Below, one piece after another: positions 37,759 to 47,360 of a DNA stretch of 64,000 nt. Below the pieces are notes generated by a model. The model saw only the letters and a list, made by a program, of their open reading frames with translations. It was not told the DNA's origin and ran no database searches. The stretch is taken from contig NZ_QYBC01000002.1 in the NCBI RefSeq assembly GCF_004137085.1, forward strand, positions 1-64,000. The letters are read 5' to 3'. The position numbers were made by a program, and so were the translations under genes. This stretch comes from Lichenibacterium ramalinae (GTDB lineage: Bacteria; Pseudomonadota; Alphaproteobacteria; Rhizobiales; Beijerinckiaceae). Numbering within the stretch: the stretch's first letter is position 1; every line of letters starts with the position of its first letter.

Positions 37759-37772
37759 TTATCCTAGATCAA
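37759..37772. promoter_or_regulatory. FixK/FNR-like box upstream of the receiver gene
   Basis: TTATCCTAGATCAA: 11 of 14 to the FixK consensus TTGATCTAGATCAA. It lies 7 bp upstream of the -35 element, the same place as the TTGAT palindrome in the paralogous promoter. Could also act on the HWE kinase. Confidence 0.4.
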
Positions 37773-38164
37773 TGCGGGTGCAGCGGCACCGGCACGGGAC
37801 GGCGACACCGCGCGTTGCCGTGCAGGCACGTCGGGTCCTGTCGTCGTGGCGCAGGTTCGGTCGACGCCCCTGCGCACGGCCGGGCATGAGATCTGGCGCG
37901 TGCCGGCCGCGGCATCACGGATGCTCGGGAGCCCTCGACGCGGAGGCCGACCCCCCGGTCGTCGTGCGACACTCGCGCGCCGACCGCACGGGTCCGGAAA
38001 CCAATCGGCCCCGAAGCGCCTTCTCGAAGACGCGGCCGTTCGATGCGCCGGCGGCCGCTGCGGGGGCGTTGGCGGTGCCGCAGCGGCCGCCGCGCCCTCC
38101 TCGGCGGGGGGCCGTCCGGGAAGCCCGGCCCCGCGGTGGCGGCAGGGGGATTTGCATCGGAACC

Positions 38165-40522
38165 ATGCCAGGCGAAGCCCCGACCTTTCCACCGATCATC
38201 AGGCGGGTCCGTTCCACGGGAACGGCCGAACTCCTGAGACGGCAGTCCGTGCTGGCCGGGTTCGGCGAACTGGCGCTGCGGTCCGAAAGTCTCGACGAGA
38301 TCCTCACGGAAGCCTGCCGCCTCGTCGGCCAAGCGCTCGGCACCGACCTCGCGGAGGTCCTGGAACTGCAGGCGGATGGCCGGGACGTGCTGGTCAGGGC
38401 CGGGGTGGGCTGGAAGCCGGGCGTCGTCGGCCACGCGCGCGTCTCCCTCGCCGAAAACACGTCAGAGGCCCATGCCCTCATGACCGGCAAGCCCACGATC
38501 TCGCCGGACATCGATGCCGAGACGCGGTTCCGATACCCCGCTTTCCTCGTCGAACACGGGGTCAAGGCCGTCGTGTACGTCACCATCATCGGCGGCAAGG
38601 GCAAGCCGCCCTTCGGCCTGCTCCAGGTCGGCAGCCGGGCCAAGCGACGCTTCACCGACGACGACACGCTGTTCCTGAGGAGCTGTGCCAACCTCATCGC
38701 GGCCGCGGCCGAACGCCTCGACACGATCGTCGACCTGCGCGACGCCCAGGTGCACCTGCGCAAGGGCATGGACCAGCGGGAGGTGGCGCTCGACACGGGG
38801 CTGATCGGCTTCTTCGAATGGGACGTCGGACGCGCCGCCCTCAAGGGGGATTGGCGTTTCGCCGCCTTCTTCGGTCTCGATCCCGAGGCCGTCGCCCGCG
38901 GCCTGCCGTTGAGCGACTACCTCGACTGCCTCCATCCGGCCGACCGTGCCGGCGTCAGGGTGGTCGATGCCGACGGGCTGGCGCGCGCCCAGGACTACGT
39001 CCGCCAGGTCCGCCTCGCCCTCGCCGGGGGTGAGATCCGGTGGCTGCTGGTGCGGGGTCGCGCCGGCACGCTCGCGGACGGCAGGCCCCTCAACATCATC
39101 GGCACGGCGGTCGACATCTCGGCCAGCAAGGTGGCGGACCTCCGGCTGCGGCAGAGCCAGGAGCGCTTCCGCGGCTTCGCCGAACACTCGTCCGACACCT
39201 TGTGGATCAGCGACGCCGAGGGCCGGTCGCTCGACTACCTGTCCCCGGCCTTCACCCGGATGTTCGGGGAGTCCCGCGATGCCGTGCTGTCCGACCTGGC
39301 GCGCTGGCGCGCCCTCGCCCATCCGGACGATCGCGGTGCCGTCCGGCGCAGTGCCGCCCGGGTGATGGCGGGCGAAGCCGCCGCCGTCGAACACTACCGC
39401 GTGATCCGGCCCGTCGACGGCGCCCTGCGCTGGATCAGGGACACCGCCTTCGCGATCCGCGACGAGGACGGGGCGCGTCTCCATGTCGCCGGCGTGGCCC
39501 AGGACATCACCGACATCGCCCAGGCCCAGGCCGAGCTGGCCGGCAGCGAGCACCGGTTCCGCACGCTGGTCGAGAACGTGCCCCTCTTCGTGTGGCGGGC
39601 CGGGCGCGACGGCTGGACCTGGTGCTCCCCGCAATGGCAGGACTACACCGGTCAGACGCCCGAACAGTCCCGCACCTGGGGCTGGATGGCGGCAGTCCAC
39701 CCGGAAGATCGTGCCGGCGTGCGCGACGCCTTCCTGGCCACGGATCCGACCGGCGGGCTCGCCTGCGAACACCGCATCCGGCGCGCATCGGACGGCGTCT
39801 ATCGCTGGCACCAGGCACGGTGCGTCCCGGTGCTGGGGGCGGCGGAGCCGGAAGGCCGGGGCGGCGCCGTCCTGGAATGGCTCGGCACCACGACCGACAT
39901 CGACGACCTGAAACGCCTGCAGGGCCAGCAACAGGTGCTGCTGGCCGAACTGCAGCACCGCACCCGCAATCTCCTGGCGGTGGTGCGCAGCATCGCCAAC
40001 CGCAGCTTCAGCGCGCTTCCGGGGCGCCGGGAGTTCGACACGCGCCTCGCCGCCATCGGCCGCGTCCAGGGCTTCCTCAGCCGCAAGCGAGGCTGGTCGG
40101 TCTCCATCGAGGAACTGATCCGGGCGGAACTCGACGCCCACGTCGAAGGCGACCTCGGGCGGGTGTCGCTCGACGGCCCCAGGCTGGACCTGCCCGGCAC
40201 CATCGTGCAGCCCTTGGCGCTCGCCCTGCACGAACTCTTCACCAACGCCGTCAAATACGGCGCCTTCGTGCATCCGGAGGGGCGGCTGTCGGTGACCTGG
40301 GCCATCGCGCAGGGCTCCGGCGAGAACCGCGTGGTGCTGGACTGGCGGGAGTGGGGCGTCGCCATCGCGGAGCAGCCGCTGCGCCAGGGCTACGGTCGCG
40401 AGCTGATCGAACGGGCCCTGCCCTACCAGCTCCGGGCCGAGACACGCCTCACCTTCACGCCCGACGGCGTCCATTGCACGCTGGCGGTGCCCATCGCCGC
40501 CGAAGACGCGGAGGCGCGCTGA
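38165..40522 (+). CDS. GAF/PAS sensor kinase of the HWE family
   Basis: 785 residues, no membrane helix. The N-terminal GAF domain (about 20-175: SLDEILTEACRLVGQAL, PPFGLLQVGSRAKRRF) is followed by three PAS domains (each ending in a VDIS/QDIT/TDID motif). Then comes the HWE kinase core: H598 in LLAELQHRTRNLLAVVRSIANRSF, the ATPase N box HELFTNAVKYGA and the WREWGV W-x-E. HWE kinases often sense light or redox and feed PhyR-EcfG general stress signalling. Start ATG 38165 begins a normal N-terminus. The stop overlaps the start of the receiver gene. Confidence 0.88.
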   Translation: MPGEAPTFPPIIRRVRSTGTAELLRRQSVLAGFGELALRSESLDEILTEACRLVGQALGTDLAEVLELQADGRDVLVRAGVGWKPGVVGHARVSLAENTSEAHALMTGKPTISPDIDAETRFRYPAFLVEHGVKAVVYVTIIGGKGKPPFGLLQVGSRAKRRFTDDDTLFLRSCANLIAAAAERLDTIVDLRDAQVHLRKGMDQREVALDTGLIGFFEWDVGRAALKGDWRFAAFFGLDPEAVARGLPLSDYLDCLHPADRAGVRVVDADGLARAQDYVRQVRLALAGGEIRWLLVRGRAGTLADGRPLNIIGTAVDISASKVADLRLRQSQERFRGFAEHSSDTLWISDAEGRSLDYLSPAFTRMFGESRDAVLSDLARWRALAHPDDRGAVRRSAARVMAGEAAAVEHYRVIRPVDGALRWIRDTAFAIRDEDGARLHVAGVAQDITDIAQAQAELAGSEHRFRTLVENVPLFVWRAGRDGWTWCSPQWQDYTGQTPEQSRTWGWMAAVHPEDRAGVRDAFLATDPTGGLACEHRIRRASDGVYRWHQARCVPVLGAAEPEGRGGAVLEWLGTTTDIDDLKRLQGQQQVLLAELQHRTRNLLAVVRSIANRSFSALPGRREFDTRLAAIGRVQGFLSRKRGWSVSIEELIRAELDAHVEGDLGRVSLDGPRLDLPGTIVQPLALALHELFTNAVKYGAFVHPEGRLSVTWAIAQGSGENRVVLDWREWGVAIAEQPLRQGYGRELIERALPYQLRAETRLTFTPDGVHCTLAVPIAAEDAEAR

Positions 40523-40890
40523 TGACCTGCACCGACGCGACCGTGCTGGCCGGCCGCCGCATCCTGGTGGTCGAGGACGAATATTTCATCGCCCAGGACC
40601 TGCAGATGCTGCTGCAGGAGATCGGGGCCGAACCGGTGGGGCCGGTGCCGACGCTGCAGCAGGCGCTGGACCTCGCCGGCCGCACCCCGGCGCTCGACGG
40701 GGCCATCCTCGACGTCAACCTCGGCGGCGAGATGGTGTGGCCCTTGGTCGACCTGCTGCGCGAGCGCGGCATCCGCATCGTGCTGGCGACGGGCTACAGC
40801 GACCTCGTCATCCCCAGCCCCTATGCCGACCTGCCCCGCTGCGAGAAGCCCACGAAGTCGCGCGACCTGCTGCGCCACCTCGGCAGCTGA
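40522..40890 (+). CDS. single-domain response regulator, partner of the HWE kinase
   Basis: 122 residues, receiver only. ILVVEDEYFIAQDLQMLL carries the acidic pair, D64 in AILDVNLGGE is the acceptor, T in LATGYSD and K in CEKPTKSRDLL complete the domain. The ATG overlaps the kinase stop (TGATG), so the pair is translated together and the kinase should phosphorylate it. This type (LDVNL) commonly follows HWE kinases. Confidence 0.9.
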   Translation: MTCTDATVLAGRRILVVEDEYFIAQDLQMLLQEIGAEPVGPVPTLQQALDLAGRTPALDGAILDVNLGGEMVWPLVDLLRERGIRIVLATGYSDLVIPSPYADLPRCEKPTKSRDLLRHLGS

Positions 40891-41016
40891 GCGCCGGAAC
40901 AGGGATGCACGGCGCGGGCTTGTAGGGCAGGGTCGGCGACGACCGCCCCAGGCCGGGGAGCCCGGCCCGCGCGCCGTCGCCCCCTTCAACGACGCCACCC
41001 TCCTGCCGGACCCATC

Positions 41017-41505
41017 ATGACCGAGGCCAAGCCAGACGCCAGGACCCACCTGCCCGATGCCGAGCCCTTGCGGGTCGCGGCGCTCGATCCCGAAGGGCTG
41101 GCCATCCTGTCGGCCCATCTCCAGGACGCCGACGTGCGGGTCGGCGACATGGCCTTCCTCCCCGAAGCCAAGCGCTTCGTCCTCGCCGTCGCCCGCTTCG
41201 ACTGGTTCGCCGCCGCCCGCGGGCGTTGCGAGCGCTGCGGCACGGGCCTTCACTTCGAGCGCGTGATGCGCGTGCGCCGGGCCGGCTTCGAGCAGGATCC
41301 CGATGCCGTGCTCACGCTTCTCGCCATCTCGTTCATGCCCACCGAATCCCCGGCCGGCACCGTGATGCTGCACTTTTCGGACGACGGCGCAGTGCGGCTC
41401 GACGTCGAGTGCCTCGAAGCGGTGCTGTCCGACATCGGCCCGCGCTGGCGCTGCGGCAACCCGCCGGACCGCGACGGCGTACCCGGGAAGGCACAGGAGG
41501 CCTGA
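41017..41505 (+). CDS. DUF2948 family protein
   Basis: 162 residues. Signature pieces are LRVAALDPEGLAILSAHLQDADVRVGDMAFLPEAKRFVLAVARFDW and LLAISFMPTESPAGTVMLHFSDDGAVRLDVECLEAVLSDIG with a closing WRCGNPP. Alphaproteobacterial, usually beside hisD, which is absent here. Two cysteines (CERCG) in the middle look like half of a metal site. No ribosome binding site is evident. Role unknown. Confidence 0.8.
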   Translation: MTEAKPDARTHLPDAEPLRVAALDPEGLAILSAHLQDADVRVGDMAFLPEAKRFVLAVARFDWFAAARGRCERCGTGLHFERVMRVRRAGFEQDPDAVLTLLAISFMPTESPAGTVMLHFSDDGAVRLDVECLEAVLSDIGPRWRCGNPPDRDGVPGKAQEA

Positions 41506-41656
41506 TCCGGGCCGTCGGCGGCCTATTGCCGGGTTTTTGTTGCATATCGGCAACGATGCGGGAGTCGGTTTCAAGCTAGCGTGAGGCGTCGTGGGCCCGT
41601 CGCCGGGCGGGCCCTCACGGGCCGGCGGGGTCGCCGGCCACCATTCGCTAGCGCCC

Positions 41657-42928
41657 ATGCCCCCTTCGAGTTCAAGACCGATCGACGATCCTGCCGCGGA
41701 CGCCGCCCTCCTGCTGATCCGCCTGGGCCTGCTCGTCCTGGCCTTCGCGGTGCCGCTGAGTGCCGTCATCTCGCGGCGCGCCCTCTACACGCTGCTCCCG
41801 ATCGGCGGCGGCCTGCTCATCGTCGCGGCCTCGCTCCTGCCCCGTCCGCCGGTGAAGCGCCGCCTCGCCGGCGCCCTGACCACGGCGGCCGGCCTCGGCG
41901 CCCTGGTGCTGCTGGCCTGGAGCGCCGCCTCTATCATCTGGACGCCGTTTCCCGCCGAAGCCGCCCAGCGCTGGCTGAAGGAGGGCGGCACCATCATGGC
42001 GGTCGGGCTGGTGATGGCTCTGCTGCCGGAGCGGACCCGGACCTCGAACCTCTACCTGTTCCCGCTCGGCCTCGTCCCGGCCGGGATCGCGACGGCGGTC
42101 TTCGGCCTCGTCGGCGCGCAGCGGCTCAGCCAGTTCCCCGATGCCGACGGCACGCTCGAGCGCGCCGTCGTCAGCCTCGTCGTCCTGGTCTGGCCGGCGC
42201 TCGGCGCGCTCGCGGTGCGCGAGCGCTGGACGTCAGCGGCCCTGCTGGTGATCGGCATCACGCTCAGCGCCATGGCGGCGTGGACGCCCGTGGCGCTGAC
42301 GGGCCTGGCGCTCGGCGCCGTCGCCTTCGCGGGCGCGACGCTGTCGCCCCGGCGGGCCGGCGTGGTGTTCGGGGCGGCGGCCGGGGCCGTGCTCCTGTTC
42401 GCGCCGGGCATCCCCTTCGTGTTCGAGCCGCTGTTCGACAGGCTCGGCACCATCACGGGCGGCCGGCTGCCGGAATTCGCCGAGATGGCCCGCGGTCTCC
42501 ACGTCTGGGCCGACCTCGTCGCGTCGGACCGGCTGCGGCTCGTCACCGGCCACGGCTTGGACCTCGCGACGCGCGGGGCCGTGGTGGGCTACCTGCCGCC
42601 CGAGATCCCGCGGAGCCTCGCCTTCGAGATCTGGTACGACCTCGGCCTCGTCGGCGCCGCCGCCGCGGCACTGCTGGCCTTCGGCGGCTTCGTCCTGGCG
42701 GGCCGGACCGCCGTCGCGGTCGCCCCCTTCCTCATCGCCGAGATCGTGTCCGGCCTCACCTTCGCGCTGTGGGGGCTCGACACGACGGAACTCTGGTGGG
42801 TCACCACCCTGTCGGTCGGCGCGCTGGCCTTCGCGGTTGTCATCCGCGGCCAATATCGCACCGAGCGGCCTCACGCGCAGGTGGTGCCGCGGGTCGAACC
42901 GCTCCCGCCCCGCCGCGCCGCCTCGTAG
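41657..42928 (+). CDS. O-antigen ligase-like polysaccharide membrane protein
   Basis: 423 residues, about 11 membrane helices. The large loop near residues 265-310 contains RLPEFAEMARGLHVWADLVASDRLRLVTGHGLDL, reminiscent of the periplasmic loop of WaaL/Wzy proteins with the conserved ...GHG...; this is the family assignment. Such proteins ligate or polymerise O-antigen or exopolysaccharide at the periplasmic face. ATG 41657 is chosen over 41591 because it places a short cytoplasmic head before the first helix. No adjoining sugar genes, so the polymer is not known. Confidence 0.68.
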   Translation: MPPSSSRPIDDPAADAALLLIRLGLLVLAFAVPLSAVISRRALYTLLPIGGGLLIVAASLLPRPPVKRRLAGALTTAAGLGALVLLAWSAASIIWTPFPAEAAQRWLKEGGTIMAVGLVMALLPERTRTSNLYLFPLGLVPAGIATAVFGLVGAQRLSQFPDADGTLERAVVSLVVLVWPALGALAVRERWTSAALLVIGITLSAMAAWTPVALTGLALGAVAFAGATLSPRRAGVVFGAAAGAVLLFAPGIPFVFEPLFDRLGTITGGRLPEFAEMARGLHVWADLVASDRLRLVTGHGLDLATRGAVVGYLPPEIPRSLAFEIWYDLGLVGAAAAALLAFGGFVLAGRTAVAVAPFLIAEIVSGLTFALWGLDTTELWWVTTLSVGALAFAVVIRGQYRTERPHAQVVPRVEPLPPRRAAS

Positions 42929-43015
42929 GGCCTGCGATCGCGTTCGCCGTTCAGCCATGGCGCCTGCCAGCGCCGGCCCGCCACACGCCGAAGACGAACT
43001 CCGCCGTGCAGGTCG

Positions 43016-44818
43016 TCAGGCGATGCGGCGCGCGCGATCGCCGAACTGCGTGGCGAAGAACGAGTGGTAGGAGCCGCGGCGCGCCATCAGCTCGTCGTGG
43101 GTGCCGAACTCCACGGCCCGGCCGTTCTCGATCACGCAGATGCGGTCGGCATCCACGATCGTCTGCAGGCGGTGCGCCACCACGATGGTGGTGCGGCCGA
43201 CCCTCAAGGCGTCCAGCGCCTTCTGGACCTCGCGCTCGCTCTCGGAATCGAGCGCCGCCGTGGGCTCGTCGAGCAGGATGATGGTGGCCTTCTTCAGGAA
43301 GGCGCGCGCGATGGCGATGCGCTGGCGCTGGCCGCCCGACAGCTTCGCGCCCTGCTCGCCGACCTCGGTATCGAAGCCGCGGTCGAAACCCATGATGAAA
43401 TCGTAGGCGTGGGCGCGCCGTGCCGCATCCACGATCTCGGCCTCGTCGGCACCGGGCCGCCCGAGCGCGATGTTGTCGCGGACGGAGCCGCGGAACAGGA
43501 ACACGTCCTGCGCCACGAAGGCGATGGCGTCGCGCAGCGAGCGCGTGTTGACGGTCGTGACGTCCTGCCCGTCGATCAGCACCTGGCCGGATTCGGGCTC
43601 GTAGAGGCGCTGCACCAGGCTGATGATGGTGGATTTGCCCCCGCCCGAGGGCCCGACCAGGGCCGTGGTCCGGTCGGGCTCGGCCAGGAGGTCGATGGCG
43701 TCGAGCACGCGCTCGCCCTGCCGGTAGGAGAAGGACACGCCTTCGAGCGCGATGCGGCCCGGGCCCGGCAGGAGGTCCGGCCGCGTCGCGTCGCGGGCGT
43801 CGGGCAGCGGCTCGTCGAGCAGGTCGTAGACGAGCCGGGCTCCGACGAGGCTGTTCTGCAGGTCGAGGTTCAGCCGTCCCAGGCGCTTGGCGGGCTCGTA
43901 GGCCGACAGCAGCGCCCCCATGAAGGCGAAGAAGGAGCCGGGGTCGCTGTGCGCTACCGCCACCTTCCAGCCGCCGTAGAGGATGATGATCGAGACCGCG
44001 ACGCCGCCCAGCGTTTCCGACACCGGGCTCGACAGCGCGATGCCGACCGCCATGCGGTTCGCCGCCTTCTCGACCTCGCTGATCGCGCCCGCCATGCGGG
44101 CCCGCATCACCCCCTCGAGGTTGAAGCTCTTGATGATGCGGATGCCCTGGGCGGTCTCGCCCATGTGCTTCATGATCTCGGCGGAGCCGTCGAAGGAGCG
44201 GCGTGCGGCGCGGCGCACCTTCTTCATCAGGCGGCTCAGCATCAGCACGCCGACGGGCGCGATCGACAGCGCGATCAGCGACATCAGCGGGTCGTTGTAC
44301 ACCATCACGCCCGCGAGGCCGACGACGGTGAGCACGTCGCGGCCGGCGGAGTTGATGACGAACTGCACGGCATCGCGTGCGCCGTTGGCCGCCATGGCGA
44401 GCCGCGCCATCAGTTCGCTCGAATGCCGGTCCGAGAAGAAGCGCACCGGCTGGTGCAGCAGGTGGTCGTAGACGCGCCGCTGCAGCGCCGCCACGATGCG
44501 GTTGCCGGCGCGCGACATCAGGATGAGCTGGCCGCAGGTGGCGAGGCCGCGGATCACGTAGAGGATCGCCACCGCGACGGCGAGGTTGCGCAGCGTCTTG
44601 AAGGCGCCGGGCTCGGCGACGTTCATGCCCGTCATGCCGTTGACCACGGGGCGCAGCAGCGCGACGGAGCCGACGCTGGCGGCGGCGCTGACGGCCATGA
44701 GGACCAGGGCCGCCGCGTAGCTGCCGGCATGGGCGCGGGCGTGTTCGGCCATCAGCCGCCGCACCAGCGGGAAGGTCCGGCCGCCCTCGTCTGCAGCGGC
44801 CGTCGTGTTCTGCGCCAT
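43016..44818 (-). CDS. MsbA-type ABC exporter (fused membrane and ATPase domains)
   Basis: 600 residues. Residues 20-320 are a six-helix ABC_membrane domain with the coupling region RRVYDHLLHQPVRFF. The ATPase has GPSGGGKST (Walker A), LSGGQRQRIAIARAFLKKATIILLDEP (signature and Walker B) and AHRLQTI (H-loop). As a half-transporter homodimer it probably flips lipid A or another lipid. ATG 44818 is preceded by GGAG. It converges with the O-antigen ligase-like gene, so a surface-glycolipid role is consistent. Confidence 0.88.
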   Translation of the reverse strand: MAQNTTAAADEGGRTFPLVRRLMAEHARAHAGSYAAALVLMAVSAAASVGSVALLRPVVNGMTGMNVAEPGAFKTLRNLAVAVAILYVIRGLATCGQLILMSRAGNRIVAALQRRVYDHLLHQPVRFFSDRHSSELMARLAMAANGARDAVQFVINSAGRDVLTVVGLAGVMVYNDPLMSLIALSIAPVGVLMLSRLMKKVRRAARRSFDGSAEIMKHMGETAQGIRIIKSFNLEGVMRARMAGAISEVEKAANRMAVGIALSSPVSETLGGVAVSIIILYGGWKVAVAHSDPGSFFAFMGALLSAYEPAKRLGRLNLDLQNSLVGARLVYDLLDEPLPDARDATRPDLLPGPGRIALEGVSFSYRQGERVLDAIDLLAEPDRTTALVGPSGGGKSTIISLVQRLYEPESGQVLIDGQDVTTVNTRSLRDAIAFVAQDVFLFRGSVRDNIALGRPGADEAEIVDAARRAHAYDFIMGFDRGFDTEVGEQGAKLSGGQRQRIAIARAFLKKATIILLDEPTAALDSESEREVQKALDALRVGRTTIVVAHRLQTIVDADRICVIENGRAVEFGTHDELMARRGSYHSFFATQFGDRARRIA

Positions 44819-45076
44819 GGGTCTCCTCGGGTCCCGCCGGGGCACCGGGGGATGGGCGGACAGGGTCCGGGCCGCCCCGCGGCGGACCCTCGCGCTTCCT
44901 TAGACCATCCGGCGCGGAGGGGCCAACGGCGTCGACGGGACGTCGAGAGCCGCTCGTCCGGCGGACCGCGCGGCATCGTCCCGCCGCGGGCAACGACGCG
45001 GCCATTCGGGCGTTGATGCGCGACGTTTCCGCGCGCCGGCTCGCCCGACACGCAACTCATCGAAGGATCCCCTCCC

Positions 45077-45796
45077 ATGTCGCTCCGGGCTCTGACCGTC
45101 GCGGTCGCATTCGGCACAATGGCTCCCACCCTCGCCATCGCGGCGCCACCCGCCGTCGCGACGGCCCCCGTGGCGGAGCCCGCGGCCGCGGCTGCGGCGG
45201 CGACCACCTCCGACCCCGCCGGCGCCCATGCCGCCATCGCGCAGGCGCAGGAGCGGTTGGCCGAAATCGACGCCACCATCACGGTGATGCAGGACCAGGC
45301 CGACAAGGCCGACGCGGCCGCCCGCCAGAAGGCCCGCGACGCCGTCGCGGCCCTGAAGGGCATCCGCGACACCTACAAGAAGGAGGTCGACGAGGTCGCG
45401 GCGCGCGGGCGGCAGATGACGGCCGACCAGCTGGCCGTGGCCCGCGCCGCCCTCACGGCACCCTGGACGCAGTTCGAGCAGGCCCTCGACCAGGACGTCC
45501 GCGGCCTCAAGCTCGACGTGGCGCAGCGCAAGGCGATCGTCGAGGCGCGCATCAAGGCCGAACAGACCTATTGGCAGGACGTGATCGCCGACCTGCAGGC
45601 CACCGCCGCCAACCTCACCGCCGAGCAGCGGGCCGCCATCGACGCGCGGGTCGCCGCCGTGCGGGCCCATGCCGAGGCCGCCAAGGCCCGTCTCACCCGG
45701 CTCGGCCGTGCCGGCCAGACGGCCTGGTCGGCCCTGAAGCAGGGCCTCGTCAACTCGCGTCAGGTCTTCGACGAGACCTATCGCGGCACGCGCTGA
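45077..45796 (+). CDS. exported helical coiled-coil protein, unknown function
   Basis: 239 residues. The signal peptide ends near residue 22 (TLAIA-A). An Ala-rich stretch follows to residue 45, then about 190 residues of uninterrupted amphipathic helix with Ala, Glu, Gln and Lys (for example HAAIAQAQERLAEIDATITVMQDQADKADAAARQKA). The family resembles cyanobacterial sll1863-type stress proteins or periplasmic coiled-coil proteins; certainty is low. The ATG has AGGA upstream. It is divergent from the MsbA-like gene. Confidence 0.65.
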   Translation: MSLRALTVAVAFGTMAPTLAIAAPPAVATAPVAEPAAAAAAATTSDPAGAHAAIAQAQERLAEIDATITVMQDQADKADAAARQKARDAVAALKGIRDTYKKEVDEVAARGRQMTADQLAVARAALTAPWTQFEQALDQDVRGLKLDVAQRKAIVEARIKAEQTYWQDVIADLQATAANLTAEQRAAIDARVAAVRAHAEAAKARLTRLGRAGQTAWSALKQGLVNSRQVFDETYRGTR

Positions 45797-45802
45797 GGCG
45801 CA

Positions 45803-46666
45803 TCACCCGGCCGGGCGGGCGAAGGCATCGCGCAAAAGGTCGGCGAGCCCGGCGACGGCGGGCGGGGCAGGCCCTGCCCCGCCCAGCAACGAGATGGCGA
45901 AGGCGGGAAGCTCAGGCAGGCCCGCCGCCGGAGGCAGCACGTCGAGCCCCGGCGGGATGGCCGACGCCAGCCAGGCCGAGACCGCGAGGTCGGCCCGGAC
46001 CATGGCGGCGGTCGCATCGAGGCTGCCGCCCTCGAACTGCGTCCGCCAGGGCCGGCCGTCCGCTTCGAGTGCCGCCAGGACGGCGGGCCGGAACGCGCAG
46101 GTCTCCGCGACGAGCGAGACCGGCAGCGGCCGGCGCTCGTGCGCCTGTCCGCCACGGGCCCCGGTCCAGACCAGACGATCGATCGCCAGGCACTCGCCGG
46201 GTTCGCCGTCCCACGGCGACTCGACGAGCGCGAGGTCGAGCCGACCGGCGTCGATCGCCGTCGCCAGGTCCGGGGAGGCCCCACAATGCAGCGAGAGGTC
46301 GATGCGCGGCCAGGCCGCCGCATGGGCCTTGAGGACCGGTGCCAGGCGGGCCCCGGCGAGGTCGTGCGGCACGCCGAGCCGCACGGTACCCTCGGCAGCG
46401 CTGCCGCCGAGGTCGGCCCAGACGGAATCGTTGAGGGCGACGAGCCGGCGCGCCTGCGCGAGGAGGCGTTCGCCGGCGGGCGTCGGCCGGAGGCCGCTTC
46501 GGGCGCGGTCGAGCAGGGCTCGCCCGGCCAGGGCCTCGAGCCGGGCGATCTGCTGGCTGACGGCGCCCTGGGTGAGGTGCAGGGTCTCGGCCGCCGCCGT
46601 CATGCTCCCCCGGTCGGCCGCGGTGGCGAAGGCGCGGAGCAGGGCTATATCGAGGTTGCGGGTCAT
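45803..46666 (-). CDS. LysR-family transcriptional regulator
   Basis: 287 residues. The N-terminal helix-turn-helix is LRAFATAADRGSMTAAAETLHLTQGAVSQQIARLEA, the classical LysR motif; residues 90-285 form the ligand-binding fold (VRLGVPHDLAGARLAP). It is divergent from the LysE-type exporter, so it probably activates it in response to its substrate (a basic amino acid or similar). ATG 46666 is preceded by the regulator's own control region with a LysR box. Confidence 0.92.
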   Translation of the reverse strand: MTRNLDIALLRAFATAADRGSMTAAAETLHLTQGAVSQQIARLEALAGRALLDRARSGLRPTPAGERLLAQARRLVALNDSVWADLGGSAAEGTVRLGVPHDLAGARLAPVLKAHAAAWPRIDLSLHCGASPDLATAIDAGRLDLALVESPWDGEPGECLAIDRLVWTGARGGQAHERRPLPVSLVAETCAFRPAVLAALEADGRPWRTQFEGGSLDATAAMVRADLAVSAWLASAIPPGLDVLPPAAGLPELPAFAISLLGGAGPAPPAVAGLADLLRDAFARPAG

Positions 46667-46672
46667 CGCTCT

Positions 46673-46698
46673 ATCATGAACCCTGATGGACCTCATCA
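46673..46698. promoter_or_regulatory. LysR-type operator between lysR and lysE genes
   Basis: ATC-N9-GAT (46673-46687), the classical LysR box, overlaps a second symmetric element TGATG-N5-CATCA (46684-46698). Overlapping sites fit the recognition/activation site pair of LysR proteins. Confidence 0.6.
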
Positions 46699-46763
46699 CC
46701 AACATTAGTTTTGCAGGCGGAACCGCGGGGTTTAGCTCGAAGCTCCCCCAGCGAGGTGCCGCC

Positions 46764-47360
46764 ATGACTGTCCCGCCCCTGCTCGCCCTGATGGGCTTCG
46801 TCCTCGTCGCGACGCTCAGTCCCGGCGGCGCCACCACGCTGGCGACGGCGTCTGGCGCGAACTTCGGCCTGCGTCGCTCGCTCCCGCTCATCGCCGGCAT
46901 TGCCATGGGCCTGGCCTCGATGGCGGCTGCGGCGGCGGCGGGCCTCGCCGGGCTGCTGCTCGCCGCCCCCGCCCTGCAGGTCGCCTTGAAGGCGAGCGGC
47001 ACGGCCTACCTCCTGTGGCTCGCCTGGCAGGTCGGGCGGCGCAGCGCCCCACGCGGACCGGGCGGCGGCGCGCGCCCGCAGAGCTTCGTCGACGGCCTCT
47101 GGATGCTGTGGCACAATCCCAAGGGCTGGGCCATGACGATGGGGGCGGCGGCCTCCTTCGCGGGTCTGGCGGAGGGGCCGGCGCGCCTCGGCCTGCTGCT
47201 CGGCGCCGCCTTCGGCGTCTCGGCGGCGCTGTCCCTGTCGCTCTGGTGCTGCGCGGGGCTCGTCCTCGGCCGAAGCTTGCGGACCACGGCCCAATGGCGG
47301 ATCCTCAACGCGGCCCTGGGAAGCCTCCTGGCCCTGTCGGTGCTGCCGATCTGGCTTTGA
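46764..47360 (+). CDS. LysE-family amino-acid/metabolite exporter
   Basis: 198 residues, six hydrophobic helices. Starts MTVPPLLALMGFVLVATLSPGGATTLATASGANFGLRRSLPLIAG, with the family S-P-G pattern, and has WHNPKGWAMTMG in the second half, the LysE/RhtB motif. It exports amino acids or homoserine lactone-like compounds through the inner membrane. GAGG lies 6 nt before ATG 46764; the frame is open to 46686 but that would cross the LysR box. Confidence 0.88.
   Translation: MTVPPLLALMGFVLVATLSPGGATTLATASGANFGLRRSLPLIAGIAMGLASMAAAAAAGLAGLLLAAPALQVALKASGTAYLLWLAWQVGRRSAPRGPGGGARPQSFVDGLWMLWHNPKGWAMTMGAAASFAGLAEGPARLGLLLGAAFGVSAALSLSLWCCAGLVLGRSLRTTAQWRILNAALGSLLALSVLPIWL

Larger units (their letters stand above)
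37719..38164. other. divergent region between receiver gene and HWE-kinase gene
   Basis: No gene; frames here lack starts or family content. The receiver-proximal 55 bp hold the promoter elements listed separately; the rest is plain GC-rich sequence with no obvious motif. Confidence 0.5.

Noticed and set aside
37759-37772. FixK control of anaerobic genes in this area
   Set aside because: The box is 11 of 14 and no respiratory or nitrogen-fixation gene is near; kept only as a candidate site in the shared promoter layout.
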